Of a stretch of DNA of 64,000 nt, positions 41,292 to 50,503 are shown in pieces (within the stretch, counting starts at the first letter, position 1; every line of letters starts with the position of its first letter). The position numbers and the translations under genes were made by a program. Under the pieces are notes generated by a model. The model was not told the origin of the DNA. It made no database searches and saw only the letters and a list, made by a program, of their open reading frames with translations. This DNA comes from Tepidicaulis sp002389665 (lineage in GTDB: Bacteria > Pseudomonadota > Alphaproteobacteria > Parvibaculales > Parvibaculaceae), in contig NZ_OZ244942.1 in NCBI RefSeq assembly GCF_965222285.1, positions 868,001-932,000 on the forward strand, in the 5' to 3' direction.

Positions 41292-43064
41292 ATGAGCTAC
41301 CGCGCACCGGTCAAGGATATGGCCTTCATGTTGAATGATGTGGCAGGGCTCCAGTCTCTCGTCAGCGGCGGCCTTTACGAAGAGGCAACGCCGGACCTCA
41401 TCGAAGCGGTGCTGGAAGAAGCGGGCAAGCTCGCCGAAAACGTCATCGCGCCCCTGAATGACGGGGTGGATGCCAATCCCGCCAAGCTGAAAGACAAAGA
41501 AGTAACGACCTCGCCCGGCTTTGCCGACGCCTACCGCCAATGGGTGGAAGGCGGCTGGGGCGCGATTGCAGGCTCGGACGCGTATGGCGGCCAGGGCCTG
41601 CCCATGGCGCTTGCCGCCGCGCTGCAAGAGATCTGGAACGGCGCCAGCCTTTCCTTCGGGCTCTGCCCCATTCTCAGCCAGGGCGCGGTGGAAGCTTTGA
41701 GCGCCCATGGCACGGACGAGCAGCGGGAAAAATACCTCGCCAAACTCATCTCCGGCGAGTGGACCGGCACGATGAACCTGACCGAACCGCAGGCGGGCTC
41801 GGACCTCAACGCGCTGAAGACCAAAGCCGTGCCGCAGGAAGACGGCAGCTATCTCATCACCGGCACGAAAATCTATATCACCTACGGCGAGCACGACATG
41901 GCGGAGAATATCATCCACCTCGTGCTGGCCCGTCTGCCCGATGCTCCGGCAGGCACGAAAGGGATTTCGCTTTTCCTCGTGCCGAAATATCTCGTCAATG
42001 AAGATGGCTCGCTTGGCGAGCGCAACGATGTGGAATGTATCGGCCTTGAAGAAAAGCTCGGCATTCACGGCAGCCCGACCTGCGTAATGGCTTACGGCGA
42101 AAAAGGCGGCGCGAAAGGCTATCTGATCGGTCAGGAAAACCGCGGCCTCAATTGCATGTTCACGATGATGAACAATGCCCGTCTTCTTGTCGGCATTCAG
42201 GGCGTGGCGGTCGCAGAGCGTGCCTATCAGCATGCGCTTGCCTATGCCAAGGACCGCAAGCAGGGCCGCAAACTGGGCTCGCAGCTTGCGCCGGGCGAGA
42301 TGGACCCGATCATCGATCATGCCGATGTGCGCCGCATGCTGATGAGCATGAAGGGGCTGGCGGCTGCCGCGCGCGGCATTTGCTATGCCAATGCCGTTGC
42401 CATCGACCTTTCGCATAAAGGCAAAAACGAAGAAGAAAAAGCCGCAGGCAAAGCGCGCGCCGATCTTCTCACCCCCATTGCCAAAGCCTGGAGCACGGAT
42501 GCAGGCGTGGAAGCGGCCTCCATCGGCGTGCAGGTGCATGGCGGCATGGGCTTTATCGAGGAAACGGGCGCGGCGCGCTTTTACCGGGATGCCCGCATTC
42601 TGCCGATCTATGAAGGCACGAACGGTATTCAGGCCATCGACCTTGTGACCCGCAAATTGCCGCTCGGCAATGGTGAGGTGGTGAAAGCCTATCTGGGCGA
42701 GATCGCCGAAAGCGTCGAAAAAGCTCGCGCCTCCAACGATCCGGATCTGGGCGTGGTCGCGGACCGGCTGGAAGAGGGGCTCTCGGGGCTGGAAGAGGCG
42801 ACGGACTGGATGCTCGCCCGTCTCAAAGACGCGCCGAATGACTGCCTGGCGGGCGCAAGCCCCTATCTGAAGCTCTTCGGCACCGTTGCAGGCGGCCACT
42901 ACCTCACCCGCGCCGCGCTTTCGGCCAGCGGCGAGGAGGGCCCCAAAGTGCTTGCCCGCTTCTTTGCGGAAAATTTCGCAGGCCCCGCAAAAGGGCTCGT
43001 TTCCGCCGCGATTGCCGGGGAAAGCGCGCTGATGGACCGGGCGGATTCACTTCTTGAAGCCTAA
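41292..43064 (+). CDS. Acyl-CoA dehydrogenase, long C-terminal-extended class
   Basis: A 590-aa flavoprotein of the class with an extra C-terminal helical domain. Features: MNLTEPQAGSDLNALKTKA (FAD/substrate segment), NIIHLVLARLP, FTMMNNARLLVGIQGVAVAE, QVHGGMGFIEETGAARFYRDARI and YEGTNGIQAIDLVTRKL, where the Glu of YEGTN lies in the catalytic region. It introduces the alpha-beta double bond in acyl-CoA beta-oxidation. The ATG at 41292 has GAGGAGA upstream. A terminator at 43117-43149 separates it from the next gene. Confidence 0.94.
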   Translation: MSYRAPVKDMAFMLNDVAGLQSLVSGGLYEEATPDLIEAVLEEAGKLAENVIAPLNDGVDANPAKLKDKEVTTSPGFADAYRQWVEGGWGAIAGSDAYGGQGLPMALAAALQEIWNGASLSFGLCPILSQGAVEALSAHGTDEQREKYLAKLISGEWTGTMNLTEPQAGSDLNALKTKAVPQEDGSYLITGTKIYITYGEHDMAENIIHLVLARLPDAPAGTKGISLFLVPKYLVNEDGSLGERNDVECIGLEEKLGIHGSPTCVMAYGEKGGAKGYLIGQENRGLNCMFTMMNNARLLVGIQGVAVAERAYQHALAYAKDRKQGRKLGSQLAPGEMDPIIDHADVRRMLMSMKGLAAAARGICYANAVAIDLSHKGKNEEEKAAGKARADLLTPIAKAWSTDAGVEAASIGVQVHGGMGFIEETGAARFYRDARILPIYEGTNGIQAIDLVTRKLPLGNGEVVKAYLGEIAESVEKARASNDPDLGVVADRLEEGLSGLEEATDWMLARLKDAPNDCLAGASPYLKLFGTVAGGHYLTRAALSASGEEGPKVLARFFAENFAGPAKGLVSAAIAGESALMDRADSLLEA

Positions 43065-43116
43065 AGAAGAGGCCCGGCGCGTTTGACGCTGGGCGCAAGC
43101 TTTTCTATTCAGTACG

Positions 43117-43149
43117 GGCCGCGTCCTTCAGGGCGCGGCCTTTGACTTT
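43117..43149 (+). terminator. Rho-independent terminator-like hairpin
   Basis: Arm GGCCGCGTCC (43117-43126), loop TTCA, arm GGGCGCGGCC (43131-43140), one G-T wobble, followed by TTTGACTTT. It lies between the acyl-CoA dehydrogenase and the MBL hydrolase, 16 bp before the latter's start, so it may act as a partial terminator or attenuator. Confidence 0.65.
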
Positions 43150-43164
43150 GGAAGGGATGAGAAA

Positions 43165-44202
43165 ATGAAACAGGGCGCTGGCGGCTTGCAATATCCATTC
43201 GAGACGGTTCCGGCGCGCGGTGAACTCATCGAGGCGGCTCCCGGCATCATGTGGGTGCGTATGCCGCTGCCTTTCTCGCTCGACCATATCAATCTCTGGC
43301 TTCTGGAAGACGGCGAGGGCTGGGCGCTTGTCGACACCGGCGTTGCCAATGACGAGACGATCGATCTGTGGAATTCGATCTTCGAGGAAAAGCTTGGCGG
43401 CAAACCCATCACCCGCGTCATCGTTACCCATCTTCATCCCGATCATGTGGGCCTTGCCGGATGGATCACGCGCAAATTCGGCGTGACCGTGGAAATGTCG
43501 CGCACGGATTATCTGATGTGCCGCACGCTTGTCGCCGATACCGGCAATGAAGCGCCGCAGGAAGCGATCGACTTTTACCGCGGCGCGGGTTTTTCCGAAC
43601 GCGGGCTCGATGCCTACCGCGCCCGCTTCGGCGGCTTTGGGGAGCGGGTCTACCGGCTGCCCGATATTTTCAAACGCCTGAAGGAAGGCGATAAGCTGAC
43701 CATCGGCGAGCGGGAATGGGAAATCATCGTCGGCTCCGGCCACGCGCCCGAGCATGTCTGCCTCTATTCGGCAAAGGACAAGATCCTGATTTCCGGCGAC
43801 CAGGTGCTGCCGCGCATTTCCTCCAATGTCAGCCTTCATCCGACGGAGGCTTATGGCAATCCGCTGCAGGACTGGATCGATAGCTGCGCCAAGCTGCGCG
43901 CCGCGCTCCCCGAAGAAACGCTCGTTCTGCCCGCCCATAACGAGCCTTTCTATGGGCTCCATGCGCGCCTCACCAGGCTTATCGACGGGCATGAGAAAAG
44001 CCTGAAGCGGCTTCTGGGCGAGCTTGCCGAGCCCAAGCGGGCTATCGATGTTTTCAGCGCGCTTTTCAAACGCAAGATCGGGCCGGACGTCTTCTTCATG
44101 GCGACGGGCGAAAGCCTCGCGCATCTTGCCTGCCTTGTGCACCGGGGCTTGGCGCGCGCCGAAACGGACGAAAAGGGCGTCGTCTGGTACAAGGCGGCGT
44201 AA
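43165..44202 (+). CDS. MBL-fold metallo-hydrolase
   Basis: A 345-aa metallo-beta-lactamase-fold hydrolase. The metal-binding VTHLHPDHVG motif is near residue 90, a GSGHAPEHVCLYSAKDKILISGDQV segment follows near 190-215, and a C-terminal helical extension (about 270-345) is present. Such enzymes hydrolyse thioesters, lactones or glutathione esters. It has GAAGGGATGAG upstream and lies downstream of an acyl-CoA dehydrogenase, so a thioesterase-like role is plausible but unproven. Confidence 0.9.
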   Translation: MKQGAGGLQYPFETVPARGELIEAAPGIMWVRMPLPFSLDHINLWLLEDGEGWALVDTGVANDETIDLWNSIFEEKLGGKPITRVIVTHLHPDHVGLAGWITRKFGVTVEMSRTDYLMCRTLVADTGNEAPQEAIDFYRGAGFSERGLDAYRARFGGFGERVYRLPDIFKRLKEGDKLTIGEREWEIIVGSGHAPEHVCLYSAKDKILISGDQVLPRISSNVSLHPTEAYGNPLQDWIDSCAKLRAALPEETLVLPAHNEPFYGLHARLTRLIDGHEKSLKRLLGELAEPKRAIDVFSALFKRKIGPDVFFMATGESLAHLACLVHRGLARAETDEKGVVWYKAA

Positions 44203-44226
44203 GGGAGCGGCCCCTGTTCCGCAGGA

Positions 44227-44253
44227 GTCACCCGGGGACAAGCCGGGGATGAC
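44227..44253. repeat. REP-like palindromic element
   Basis: A hairpin with arms GTCACCCCGG-like and CCGGGGATGAC around GGACAAG. It shares the GTCA...ACAAGCCGGG...TGAC pattern with the larger element at 59085-59176. Only intergenic copies are seen in this window. Confidence 0.6.
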
Positions 44254-44327
44254 GGCCTATAAAGAGTGGCGGGTCTCTTCCGGGCCTCTCCGTTGCATCG
44301 ATGCCTGCTCCGCGTCAGAGTAAAGTC

Positions 44328-45257
44328 ATGACCACACTTCTTGAAACCCACGAGGCCTGCCTCGCCCATGAAACGCCGGAAGGCCATCCGGAATGTGCCG
44401 CGCGGCTGAAAGCCGTTCTGGGCGCGCTGGAGGCGCCGGAATTTGCGGACTTAACGCGCATTGCGGCGCCTCGGGCCGAAACGAAGGCGCTGGTGCGCGT
44501 GCATTCCCAGGCCCATATCGACGCGATCCTCTCCATGGTGCCCGAGGAAGGCTTTGCGCGGGTCGATGCCGATACCGCCATGTCGCCGGGCTCGGGCGAG
44601 GCGGCTTTGCGCGCGGCGGGCGCAGCCATCGATGCGGTGGACCGGGTCATGGCCGGGGAAGCGGAAAACGCCTTTTGCGCCATCCGCCCGCCTGGCCACC
44701 ATGCCGAGCCCAACCGGGCCATGGGCTTTTGCCTCTTCAACAATGTCGCCGTCGCCGCCCAGCATTTGCGCGCCGAATACGGTCTCTCGCGCATCGCGGT
44801 GGTGGATTTCGACGTCCATCACGGTAATGGCACCCAGGCTGCCTTCTGGGATGCGGACGGCATGTATTACATCTCCGCCCACCAGTCCCCGCTTTATCCG
44901 GGCACGGGCGCGGTGAGCGAGCGGGGCACGCACCGCAATATCCTCAATCTGCCGCTGAAACCCGCGGCAGGCTCGGATGATTTCAGGCTCATCGTCTCGG
45001 AGGCGATTCTGCCGGCGCTGGAGATGATGGAGCCCGAATTCTTGCTGATTTCCGCCGGTTTTGACGCCCATGAGGCCGATCCTCTGGGCGGAATGGGGCT
45101 GAAAACCGCCGATTATTACTGGGTCACGCAGCAGCTTGCCGCTTTTGCCCGCGCCAGGGTAAAGGGGCGCATTGTCTCCACCCTTGAGGGCGGGTATGAC
45201 TTGGAGGCATTGGCCGAGGCCAGCGCGGCCCATATACGCGCCTTGATGGGCCGCTGA
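44328..45257 (+). CDS. Histone deacetylase-family protein (acetoin utilisation/polyamine deacetylase type)
   Basis: A 309-aa zinc amidohydrolase of the arginase/deacetylase fold. Active-site segments: RPPGHHAEPNRAMGFCLFNNVAVAAQ (tandem His), VVDFDVHHGNGTQAAFW (zinc Asp and His) and SAGFDAHEADPLGGM (second zinc Asp). Bacterial members act on acetylated polyamines or acetylated proteins. The ATG at 44328 fits the family N-terminus; its ribosome binding site is modest. It precedes xseB by 45 bp. Confidence 0.92.
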   Translation: MTTLLETHEACLAHETPEGHPECAARLKAVLGALEAPEFADLTRIAAPRAETKALVRVHSQAHIDAILSMVPEEGFARVDADTAMSPGSGEAALRAAGAAIDAVDRVMAGEAENAFCAIRPPGHHAEPNRAMGFCLFNNVAVAAQHLRAEYGLSRIAVVDFDVHHGNGTQAAFWDADGMYYISAHQSPLYPGTGAVSERGTHRNILNLPLKPAAGSDDFRLIVSEAILPALEMMEPEFLLISAGFDAHEADPLGGMGLKTADYYWVTQQLAAFARARVKGRIVSTLEGGYDLEALAEASAAHIRALMGR

Positions 45258-45302
45258 GACTGGACCAAGCTAGACCAGCCTGCCGGAACGAAGGAGTTTG
45301 CC

Positions 45303-45560
45303 GTGGCGGAGAAGAAGACCGCGATCCCGGACGATATTGCGAAAATGAATTTCGAGACGGCTCTCAAAGAGCTGGAAGGCATTGTCGGCAAGCTGGAATC
45401 GGGCAATGCGCCGCTGGAAGAATCCATCGAGCTTTATGAGCGCGGCAATCTGCTCAAAGCCCATTGCGAAAGCCGGCTGAAAGCGGCTCAGGCCAAGGTG
45501 GAGAAAATCACGCTTGGCGCAGACGGCGCCGCCGGCACCGAGCCTGCCAATATCGATTGA
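45303..45560 (+). CDS. xseB: Exodeoxyribonuclease VII small subunit
   Basis: An 85-aa subunit of the single-strand exonuclease VII, which works in mismatch repair and ssDNA degradation with XseA. It has the family core FETALKELEGIVGKLESGNAPLEESIELYERGN. The start is GTG at 45303 with AAGGAG upstream. xseA is not in the window. The xseB-ispA-dxs-tlyA order is widely conserved in proteobacteria. Confidence 0.96.
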   Translation: MAEKKTAIPDDIAKMNFETALKELEGIVGKLESGNAPLEESIELYERGNLLKAHCESRLKAAQAKVEKITLGADGAAGTEPANID

Positions 45561-45593
45561 TCGGCCCCTTTTGCCCCCGAAGGAGCGCCCCCG

Positions 45594-46487
45594 ATGGCCA
45601 GTCTTGTCTTCGAAAAAGCATTGACCGAGACCGCTGCCGGGGTTGAGCGCACCCTCGATCATCTTCTGCCGCCCCCGCAAGGGCCCGAAGCCCGCGTCAT
45701 CGAGGCGATGCGCTACGGCGCGCTGAACGGGGGCAAGCGCTTCCGCGCCTTCCTGGCCCATCAGGGGGCGAAACTCTTTGCCCTGGATGACGAACGCTCG
45801 CTGCGTCTGGCCGCCGCCATCGAGTGTGTCCATGCCTATTCCCTCATTCATGACGATCTGCCTTGCATGGATGATGATGACATGCGGCGGGGCAAGCCTT
45901 CCGCGCACCGCGCCTTTGATGAGGCGACCGCCGTGCTGGCGGGCGATGCGCTTTTGACGCTGGCCTTTGAAATTCTCGCCGATCCTGCCACCCATGAAGA
46001 TGCGCGGGTGCGCGCCGATCTGGTGCTCGGCCTTTCCCGGGCAGGCGGCGCGCTCGGCATGGTGGGCGGGCAGATGATCGATATGGCAAGCGCGGGCGAG
46101 GATCTTGCCATCGGGCCGCTCACCCGCATGCATCAGCTTAAAACCGGCGCGCTCATCGCTTTTTCCTGCGAGGGCGGGGCCATTCTGGGCCATGCGTCTC
46201 CCTCCGCCCGCCAGGCGCTCCATGCCTATGCCCATGATCTCGGCCTGGCCTATCAGATTGCCGACGACCTTCTGGATGAAGAAGGCGACAGCGCCGCCCT
46301 TGGCAAGACCGCCGGGAAAGATAAATCTCAAGGAAAAGCCACATTTCTGACTATTCTGGGGGAAGAGCGCGCCCGGGCGCAGGCCAGCCTCCTGGCCGAC
46401 CAGGCGGTGGCGCATTTGGAAATGTTCGACGACCGGGCAGATATTTTGCGTGAGGCGGCATCATTCGTTATAAACCGCCGCGCGTGA
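45594..46487 (+). CDS. ispA: Farnesyl/geranylgeranyl diphosphate synthase
   Basis: A 297-aa trans-prenyltransferase condensing isopentenyl diphosphate with allylic diphosphates. The first Asp-rich motif is in HDDLPCMDDDDMRRG (about 85-99), the second is in YQIADDLLDEEGD (about 220-232), and the GGKRFRAFL basic segment is present. It supplies farnesyl or longer diphosphates for ubiquinone, undecaprenol and hopanoids. It sits between xseB and dxs, so isoprenoid precursor and chain synthesis are co-transcribed. Confidence 0.95.
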   Translation: MASLVFEKALTETAAGVERTLDHLLPPPQGPEARVIEAMRYGALNGGKRFRAFLAHQGAKLFALDDERSLRLAAAIECVHAYSLIHDDLPCMDDDDMRRGKPSAHRAFDEATAVLAGDALLTLAFEILADPATHEDARVRADLVLGLSRAGGALGMVGGQMIDMASAGEDLAIGPLTRMHQLKTGALIAFSCEGGAILGHASPSARQALHAYAHDLGLAYQIADDLLDEEGDSAALGKTAGKDKSQGKATFLTILGEERARAQASLLADQAVAHLEMFDDRADILREAASFVINRRA

Positions 46488-46556
46488 ACCTTTTCCGGAC
46501 GGAAAAGGCAGGTAGGACAGTGACGGGCAGGCATTTGCCCGCTAGTGAGGTTGAGC

Positions 46557-48494
46557 GTGACAGCGCAGAGCAAGACGCCCCTTCTCGATAAGGTTAAAAG
46601 CCCTGCGGACCTTCGGGCCCTGCCGGAGAGCGATCTGCGCCAATTGGCGGACGAGCTGCGCACCGAGACGATCGATGCCGTCTCCGTCACGGGCGGGCAT
46701 CTGGGCGCAGGCCTCGGCGTCGTCGAGCTGACTACGGCCATTCACTATGTCTTCGACACGCCGGATGACCGGCTGATCTGGGATGTCGGCCATCAATGCT
46801 ATCCCCATAAGATTCTGACGGAGCGGCGGGACCGCATCCGCACCATCCGCCAGGGCGGCGGGCTTTCCGGTTTCACCAAACGCGCGGAAAGCGAATACGA
46901 CCCCTTCGGCGCGGCGCATTCCTCCACCTCCATTTCCGCCGGCCTCGGCATGGCCGTGGCGCGCGATCTGGCGGGCAAGAAGAACAATGTCGTCTGCGTG
47001 ATCGGCGACGGCGCCATGAGCGCGGGCATGGCCTATGAAGCCATGAACAATGCCGGTTCCATGGATAGCCGCCTCATCGTCATTCTGAACGACAATGACA
47101 TGTCCATCGCCCCGCCCGTGGGCGCGATGAGCGCTTATCTTGCCCGGCTGATTTCCGGGGAGACCTATCGCGGCTTCCGCAGCTTTGCCAAGCATCTGGC
47201 CGAAAAACTGCCCAAGAGCCTGGAAAAAATCGCCAAGCGGGCGGAAGAATATGCGCGCGGCATGGCGACCGGCGGCACCATGTTCGAGGAGCTTGGCTTT
47301 TATTATGTCGGGCCCATCGACGGGCATAACCTCGACCATTTGCTGCCCATTCTAAAAAACGTGCGCGACAGTGAAGAAGGCCCGATCCTCATTCACGTCG
47401 TCACGCAAAAGGGCAAGGGCTATGCACCGGCGGAAGCGGCAGCCGACAAATATCACGGCGTCTCGAAATTCGACGTGATCACCGGCACGCAGGCAAAAGC
47501 CAAAGCCAATGCGCCCGCCTACACGAAAGTTTTCGCGCAAGGGCTCATCAAGGAAGCCGAAGCCGACGAGAAGATTGTTGCGGTGACAGCGGCGATGCCG
47601 TCGGGCACCGGGCTCGATCTCTTCGGCGAGACCTTTCCCGAGCGCACCTTCGATGTCGGCATTGCCGAGCAGCACGGCGTGACCTTTGCCGCGGGCCTTG
47701 CCTCGGAGGGCTATAAGCCCTTCGCCGCGATCTATTCCACCTTCCTGCAGCGCGCCTATGACCAGGTCGTGCACGATGTAGCGATCCAGAAATTGCCGGT
47801 GCGTTTTGCCATCGACCGGGCCGGGCTTGTCGGCGCGGACGGGCCGACCCATGCGGGCGCTTTCGACATCACCTATCTTTCCTGCCTGCCTGATTTCGTG
47901 GTGATGGCGGCGGGTGATGAAGCCGAGCTCATGCATATGGTGGCGACGGCTGCGCAGATCGATGACCGGCCCTCCGCCTTCCGCTATCCGCGCGGGGAGG
48001 GGATCGGCGTCGACATGCCCGAACGCGGCGTGCCGCTTGAAATCGGCAAGGGCCGCATCCTGAAAGAAGGCTCGAAGATCGCGTTGCTTTCCCTTGGCGG
48101 GCGTCTTGCCGAGGCGATGAAGGCGGCCGAGGAACTGGGCCGGCTCGGCTTCCCGGCAACGGTGGCCGATGCCCGCTTTGCCAAGCCGCTCGATGAAGCG
48201 CTGATCCGCCAGCTGGCAAGCCATCACGAAGTGCTGATCACGCTGGAAGAGGGCAGTGTCGGCGGCTTCGGCTCGCATGTGCTGCACTATCTTGCTGGTG
48301 CCGGTCTTCTCGATAGCGGCTTGAAAGTGCGCCCGCTTTGCCTGCCCGACCGTTTTATCGATCAGGACAAGCCGGAAAAAATGTATGACGAGGCCGGGCT
48401 CAACGCGCCGCAGATCGTGCGCGCGGCGCTCGGCGCGCTCGGGGCGGAAAACGTCATTGTCGATCTGACGGCAGCCCATCCCCGCAAACCCTGA
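46557..48494 (+). CDS. dxs: 1-deoxy-D-xylulose-5-phosphate synthase
   Basis: The ThDP enzyme that opens the MEP pathway by condensing pyruvate with glyceraldehyde 3-phosphate. The 645-aa protein has the ThDP motif GDGAMSAGMAYEAMNNAG followed by NDNDMSI. The catalytic Glu lies in DVGIAEQHGVTFAAGLA, and the C-terminal transketolase domain ends near 640. I chose the GTG at 46557, which has TGAGG upstream with 6-nt spacing; the alternative GTG at 46545 has poorer context. It lies 70 bp after ispA and 8 bp before tlyA. Confidence 0.96.
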   Translation: MTAQSKTPLLDKVKSPADLRALPESDLRQLADELRTETIDAVSVTGGHLGAGLGVVELTTAIHYVFDTPDDRLIWDVGHQCYPHKILTERRDRIRTIRQGGGLSGFTKRAESEYDPFGAAHSSTSISAGLGMAVARDLAGKKNNVVCVIGDGAMSAGMAYEAMNNAGSMDSRLIVILNDNDMSIAPPVGAMSAYLARLISGETYRGFRSFAKHLAEKLPKSLEKIAKRAEEYARGMATGGTMFEELGFYYVGPIDGHNLDHLLPILKNVRDSEEGPILIHVVTQKGKGYAPAEAAADKYHGVSKFDVITGTQAKAKANAPAYTKVFAQGLIKEAEADEKIVAVTAAMPSGTGLDLFGETFPERTFDVGIAEQHGVTFAAGLASEGYKPFAAIYSTFLQRAYDQVVHDVAIQKLPVRFAIDRAGLVGADGPTHAGAFDITYLSCLPDFVVMAAGDEAELMHMVATAAQIDDRPSAFRYPRGEGIGVDMPERGVPLEIGKGRILKEGSKIALLSLGGRLAEAMKAAEELGRLGFPATVADARFAKPLDEALIRQLASHHEVLITLEEGSVGGFGSHVLHYLAGAGLLDSGLKVRPLCLPDRFIDQDKPEKMYDEAGLNAPQIVRAALGALGAENVIVDLTAAHPRKP

Positions 48495-48502
48495 CCGGCG
48501 CC

Positions 48503-49249
48503 ATGACGGAAACTGGCGAACGGCTCGATATGGCTCTGGTCTCCCGGGGCCTTGCGCCCAGCCGCGCGCGGGCGCAGGCGCTCCTGCGCGAGGAAAAAGT
48601 GTCGGTGAACGGGGAGGCGGTGTCCAAAGCCTCCCGCCTGGTGGCGCCCGCCGACGAGGTAAGCCTAAGCGCGCCCGACCATCCCTGGGTCTCGCGCGCC
48701 GCTTTGAAGCTGGTGCATGGGCTTGCCCATTTCGGCATTAAGCCGGAAGGCCTCAAGGCGCTCGATCTCGGCGCTTCGATCGGCGGCTTCACGCAGGTTC
48801 TGCGCGCGCACGGCGCTGCGCACGTGACGGCGGTGGATGTCGGCCACGGGCAATTTGCCGGGAGCCTGCGGGCGGATGACGGCATAACAGTGCTGGAAGG
48901 CACGAATGCGCGCGATCTGAGCATAGAGATGACTGGCGGCGCGGTGGACCTCATCGCTTGCGACGTCAGCTTCATCAGTCTGGAAAAGGCTTTGCCGGCA
49001 GCGCTTGCGCTTGTAAGGCCCGGCGCGTTTCTTCTCACGCTGATCAAGCCGCAATTCGAGGTGGGCAAGGGCCGGCTCGGTAAAGGCGGCATCGTGAAAG
49101 ACGCGGGCCTTCACGAAGAAGTCTGCGCGCGGCTTGAAACCTGGCTTGCCGCGCAGCCGGGCTGGCGCGTGCTAGGACTTTGCTCGAGCCCCATTACGGG
49201 GAGCGACGGCAACAAGGAATTTTTGATGGCGGGACGCTTTGATGGCTGA
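48503..49249 (+). CDS. tlyA: TlyA-family S4-domain rRNA methyltransferase
   Basis: A 248-aa protein with an N-terminal S4 RNA-binding domain (about 7-55: ERLDMALVSRGLAPSRARAQ) and an FtsJ-like methyltransferase domain. The SAM motif is LDLGASIGGFTQVLR at about 90, with IACDVSFISLEKAL and LIKPQFEVG later. TlyA methylates ribosomal RNA 2'-O positions of cytidine. It overlaps the next methyltransferase gene by 8 bp, implying translational coupling. Confidence 0.93.
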   Translation: MTETGERLDMALVSRGLAPSRARAQALLREEKVSVNGEAVSKASRLVAPADEVSLSAPDHPWVSRAALKLVHGLAHFGIKPEGLKALDLGASIGGFTQVLRAHGAAHVTAVDVGHGQFAGSLRADDGITVLEGTNARDLSIEMTGGAVDLIACDVSFISLEKALPAALALVRPGAFLLTLIKPQFEVGKGRLGKGGIVKDAGLHEEVCARLETWLAAQPGWRVLGLCSSPITGSDGNKEFLMAGRFDG

Positions 49250-50483
49250 AGAAGAAGTCGAAATCTTGCGCATGGGGCACCAGGGCGAAGGCGTGGCAGA
49301 GCGTAGGCCGCCGCTTTTCGTGCCTTATACGCTGCCCGGCGAGCGGGTGCGCGTGGCAACGGATGAAAGCGATCATGGCAGCCTCAAAGGCATTCTCACG
49401 CCCTCGCCCGAGCGCATTAAACCGGCCTGCGCGCATTTTACCCGCTGCGGCGGCTGCGCCCTTCAGCATTGGCAGGAAGAGGCTTATGCAAGCTGGAAGG
49501 AGGGCCTCGTTGCGCAGGCTTTTTCCCAGCAGGGCATTAGCGCGGAAATTTCTCCGATCATCCGGGCAAAGCCGCACACGCGGCGGCGGGCGAGCTTTGC
49601 CGTTACGCGGACAAAATCCGGCGCCGTGGCGGGCTATTATGCCCGCGGCACCCATCAGATCGTGCCGGTTTCCATGTGCCCGCTGGTGCGCCCGGAAATC
49701 GAGAGCGCGATGCAGCCGCTGGCCGATCTCGTGGCGGGCGGCCTCTCGCGCAAGGGCCGCGCCTCCGTGCTTGTCACGGTCACGGCTTCCGGTCTCGATG
49801 TGATGGTCAGCGGCGGCAAGCCGCTCGATATCGATCTGCGCATGCATTTGAGCGAAGGCGCGGACCGGCTGGACCTTGCCCGGCTTTCCTGGGAAGGGGA
49901 GATCGTGGCCGAGCGGCGTTTGCCACTGCTTGCCCTTTCCGGCATTCCCGTCACGCTTGCCCCCGGCGCCTTTCTGCAGGCAACGGCGGATGGCGAGGCC
50001 GCGCTCGTCCAATCCGTGCTTGAGGGGATGGAAGGGGCCGGCGATGTCGCCGATCTTTTTGCCGGCTGCGGCACCTTCACCTTTGCGCTTGCCCGGAAGG
50101 CCAATGTCCTTGCGCTGGAAGGCGAGGCGGGACAGGTGGAAGCACTGGAGCGGGCCTTTCACCGTGAAGGCCCGGCGCATCATCTAAAGCGCATCACGGC
50201 GGAGCGGCGCGATCTTTTCCGCCGCCCGCTTCTGGCCCCGGAAATGAAAAAGCTGGACGGCATCGTTTTCGATCCGCCGCGCGCGGGGGCGGCGGCACAG
50301 GCCGCTGAAATCGCCAAAAGCGCGGTGCCGCGCCTTGTTGCCGTTTCCTGCAATCCGGCAACCCTTGCCCGCGATCTGCGCGCGCTTCTGGACGGGGGCT
50401 ATGAAATTTCCCGTGTTCAGCCAGTGGACCAATTCCTCTGGTCGCCCCATATTGAAGTGGCGGTGCATCTGACGCGCCGCTAG
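49242..50483 (+). CDS. RlmD/RumA-type 23S rRNA (uracil-C5) methyltransferase
   Basis: A 413-aa SAM enzyme of the TrmA/RlmD class. The Fe-S cysteines appear in CAHFTRCGGCALQH, with a fourth Cys in SMCPLV. The SAM motif is DLFAGCGTFTFALA, and the catalytic Cys is in AVSCNPATLARDL. It forms m5U in 23S rRNA. There is no full TRAM domain at the N-terminus, making it shorter than E. coli RlmD (about 433 aa). The ATG at 49242 lies inside the end of tlyA; a TTG at 49239 is the other option. Confidence 0.9.
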   Translation: MAEEEVEILRMGHQGEGVAERRPPLFVPYTLPGERVRVATDESDHGSLKGILTPSPERIKPACAHFTRCGGCALQHWQEEAYASWKEGLVAQAFSQQGISAEISPIIRAKPHTRRRASFAVTRTKSGAVAGYYARGTHQIVPVSMCPLVRPEIESAMQPLADLVAGGLSRKGRASVLVTVTASGLDVMVSGGKPLDIDLRMHLSEGADRLDLARLSWEGEIVAERRLPLLALSGIPVTLAPGAFLQATADGEAALVQSVLEGMEGAGDVADLFAGCGTFTFALARKANVLALEGEAGQVEALERAFHREGPAHHLKRITAERRDLFRRPLLAPEMKKLDGIVFDPPRAGAAAQAAEIAKSAVPRLVAVSCNPATLARDLRALLDGGYEISRVQPVDQFLWSPHIEVAVHLTRR

Positions 50484-50503
50484 GAGTTGCGAGCGAGGCG
50501 CAT

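Noticed and set aside
41211..42899. A 562-codon minus-strand open frame
   Set aside because: It mirrors the acyl-CoA dehydrogenase gene in the opposite frame and has no ribosome binding site or domain.
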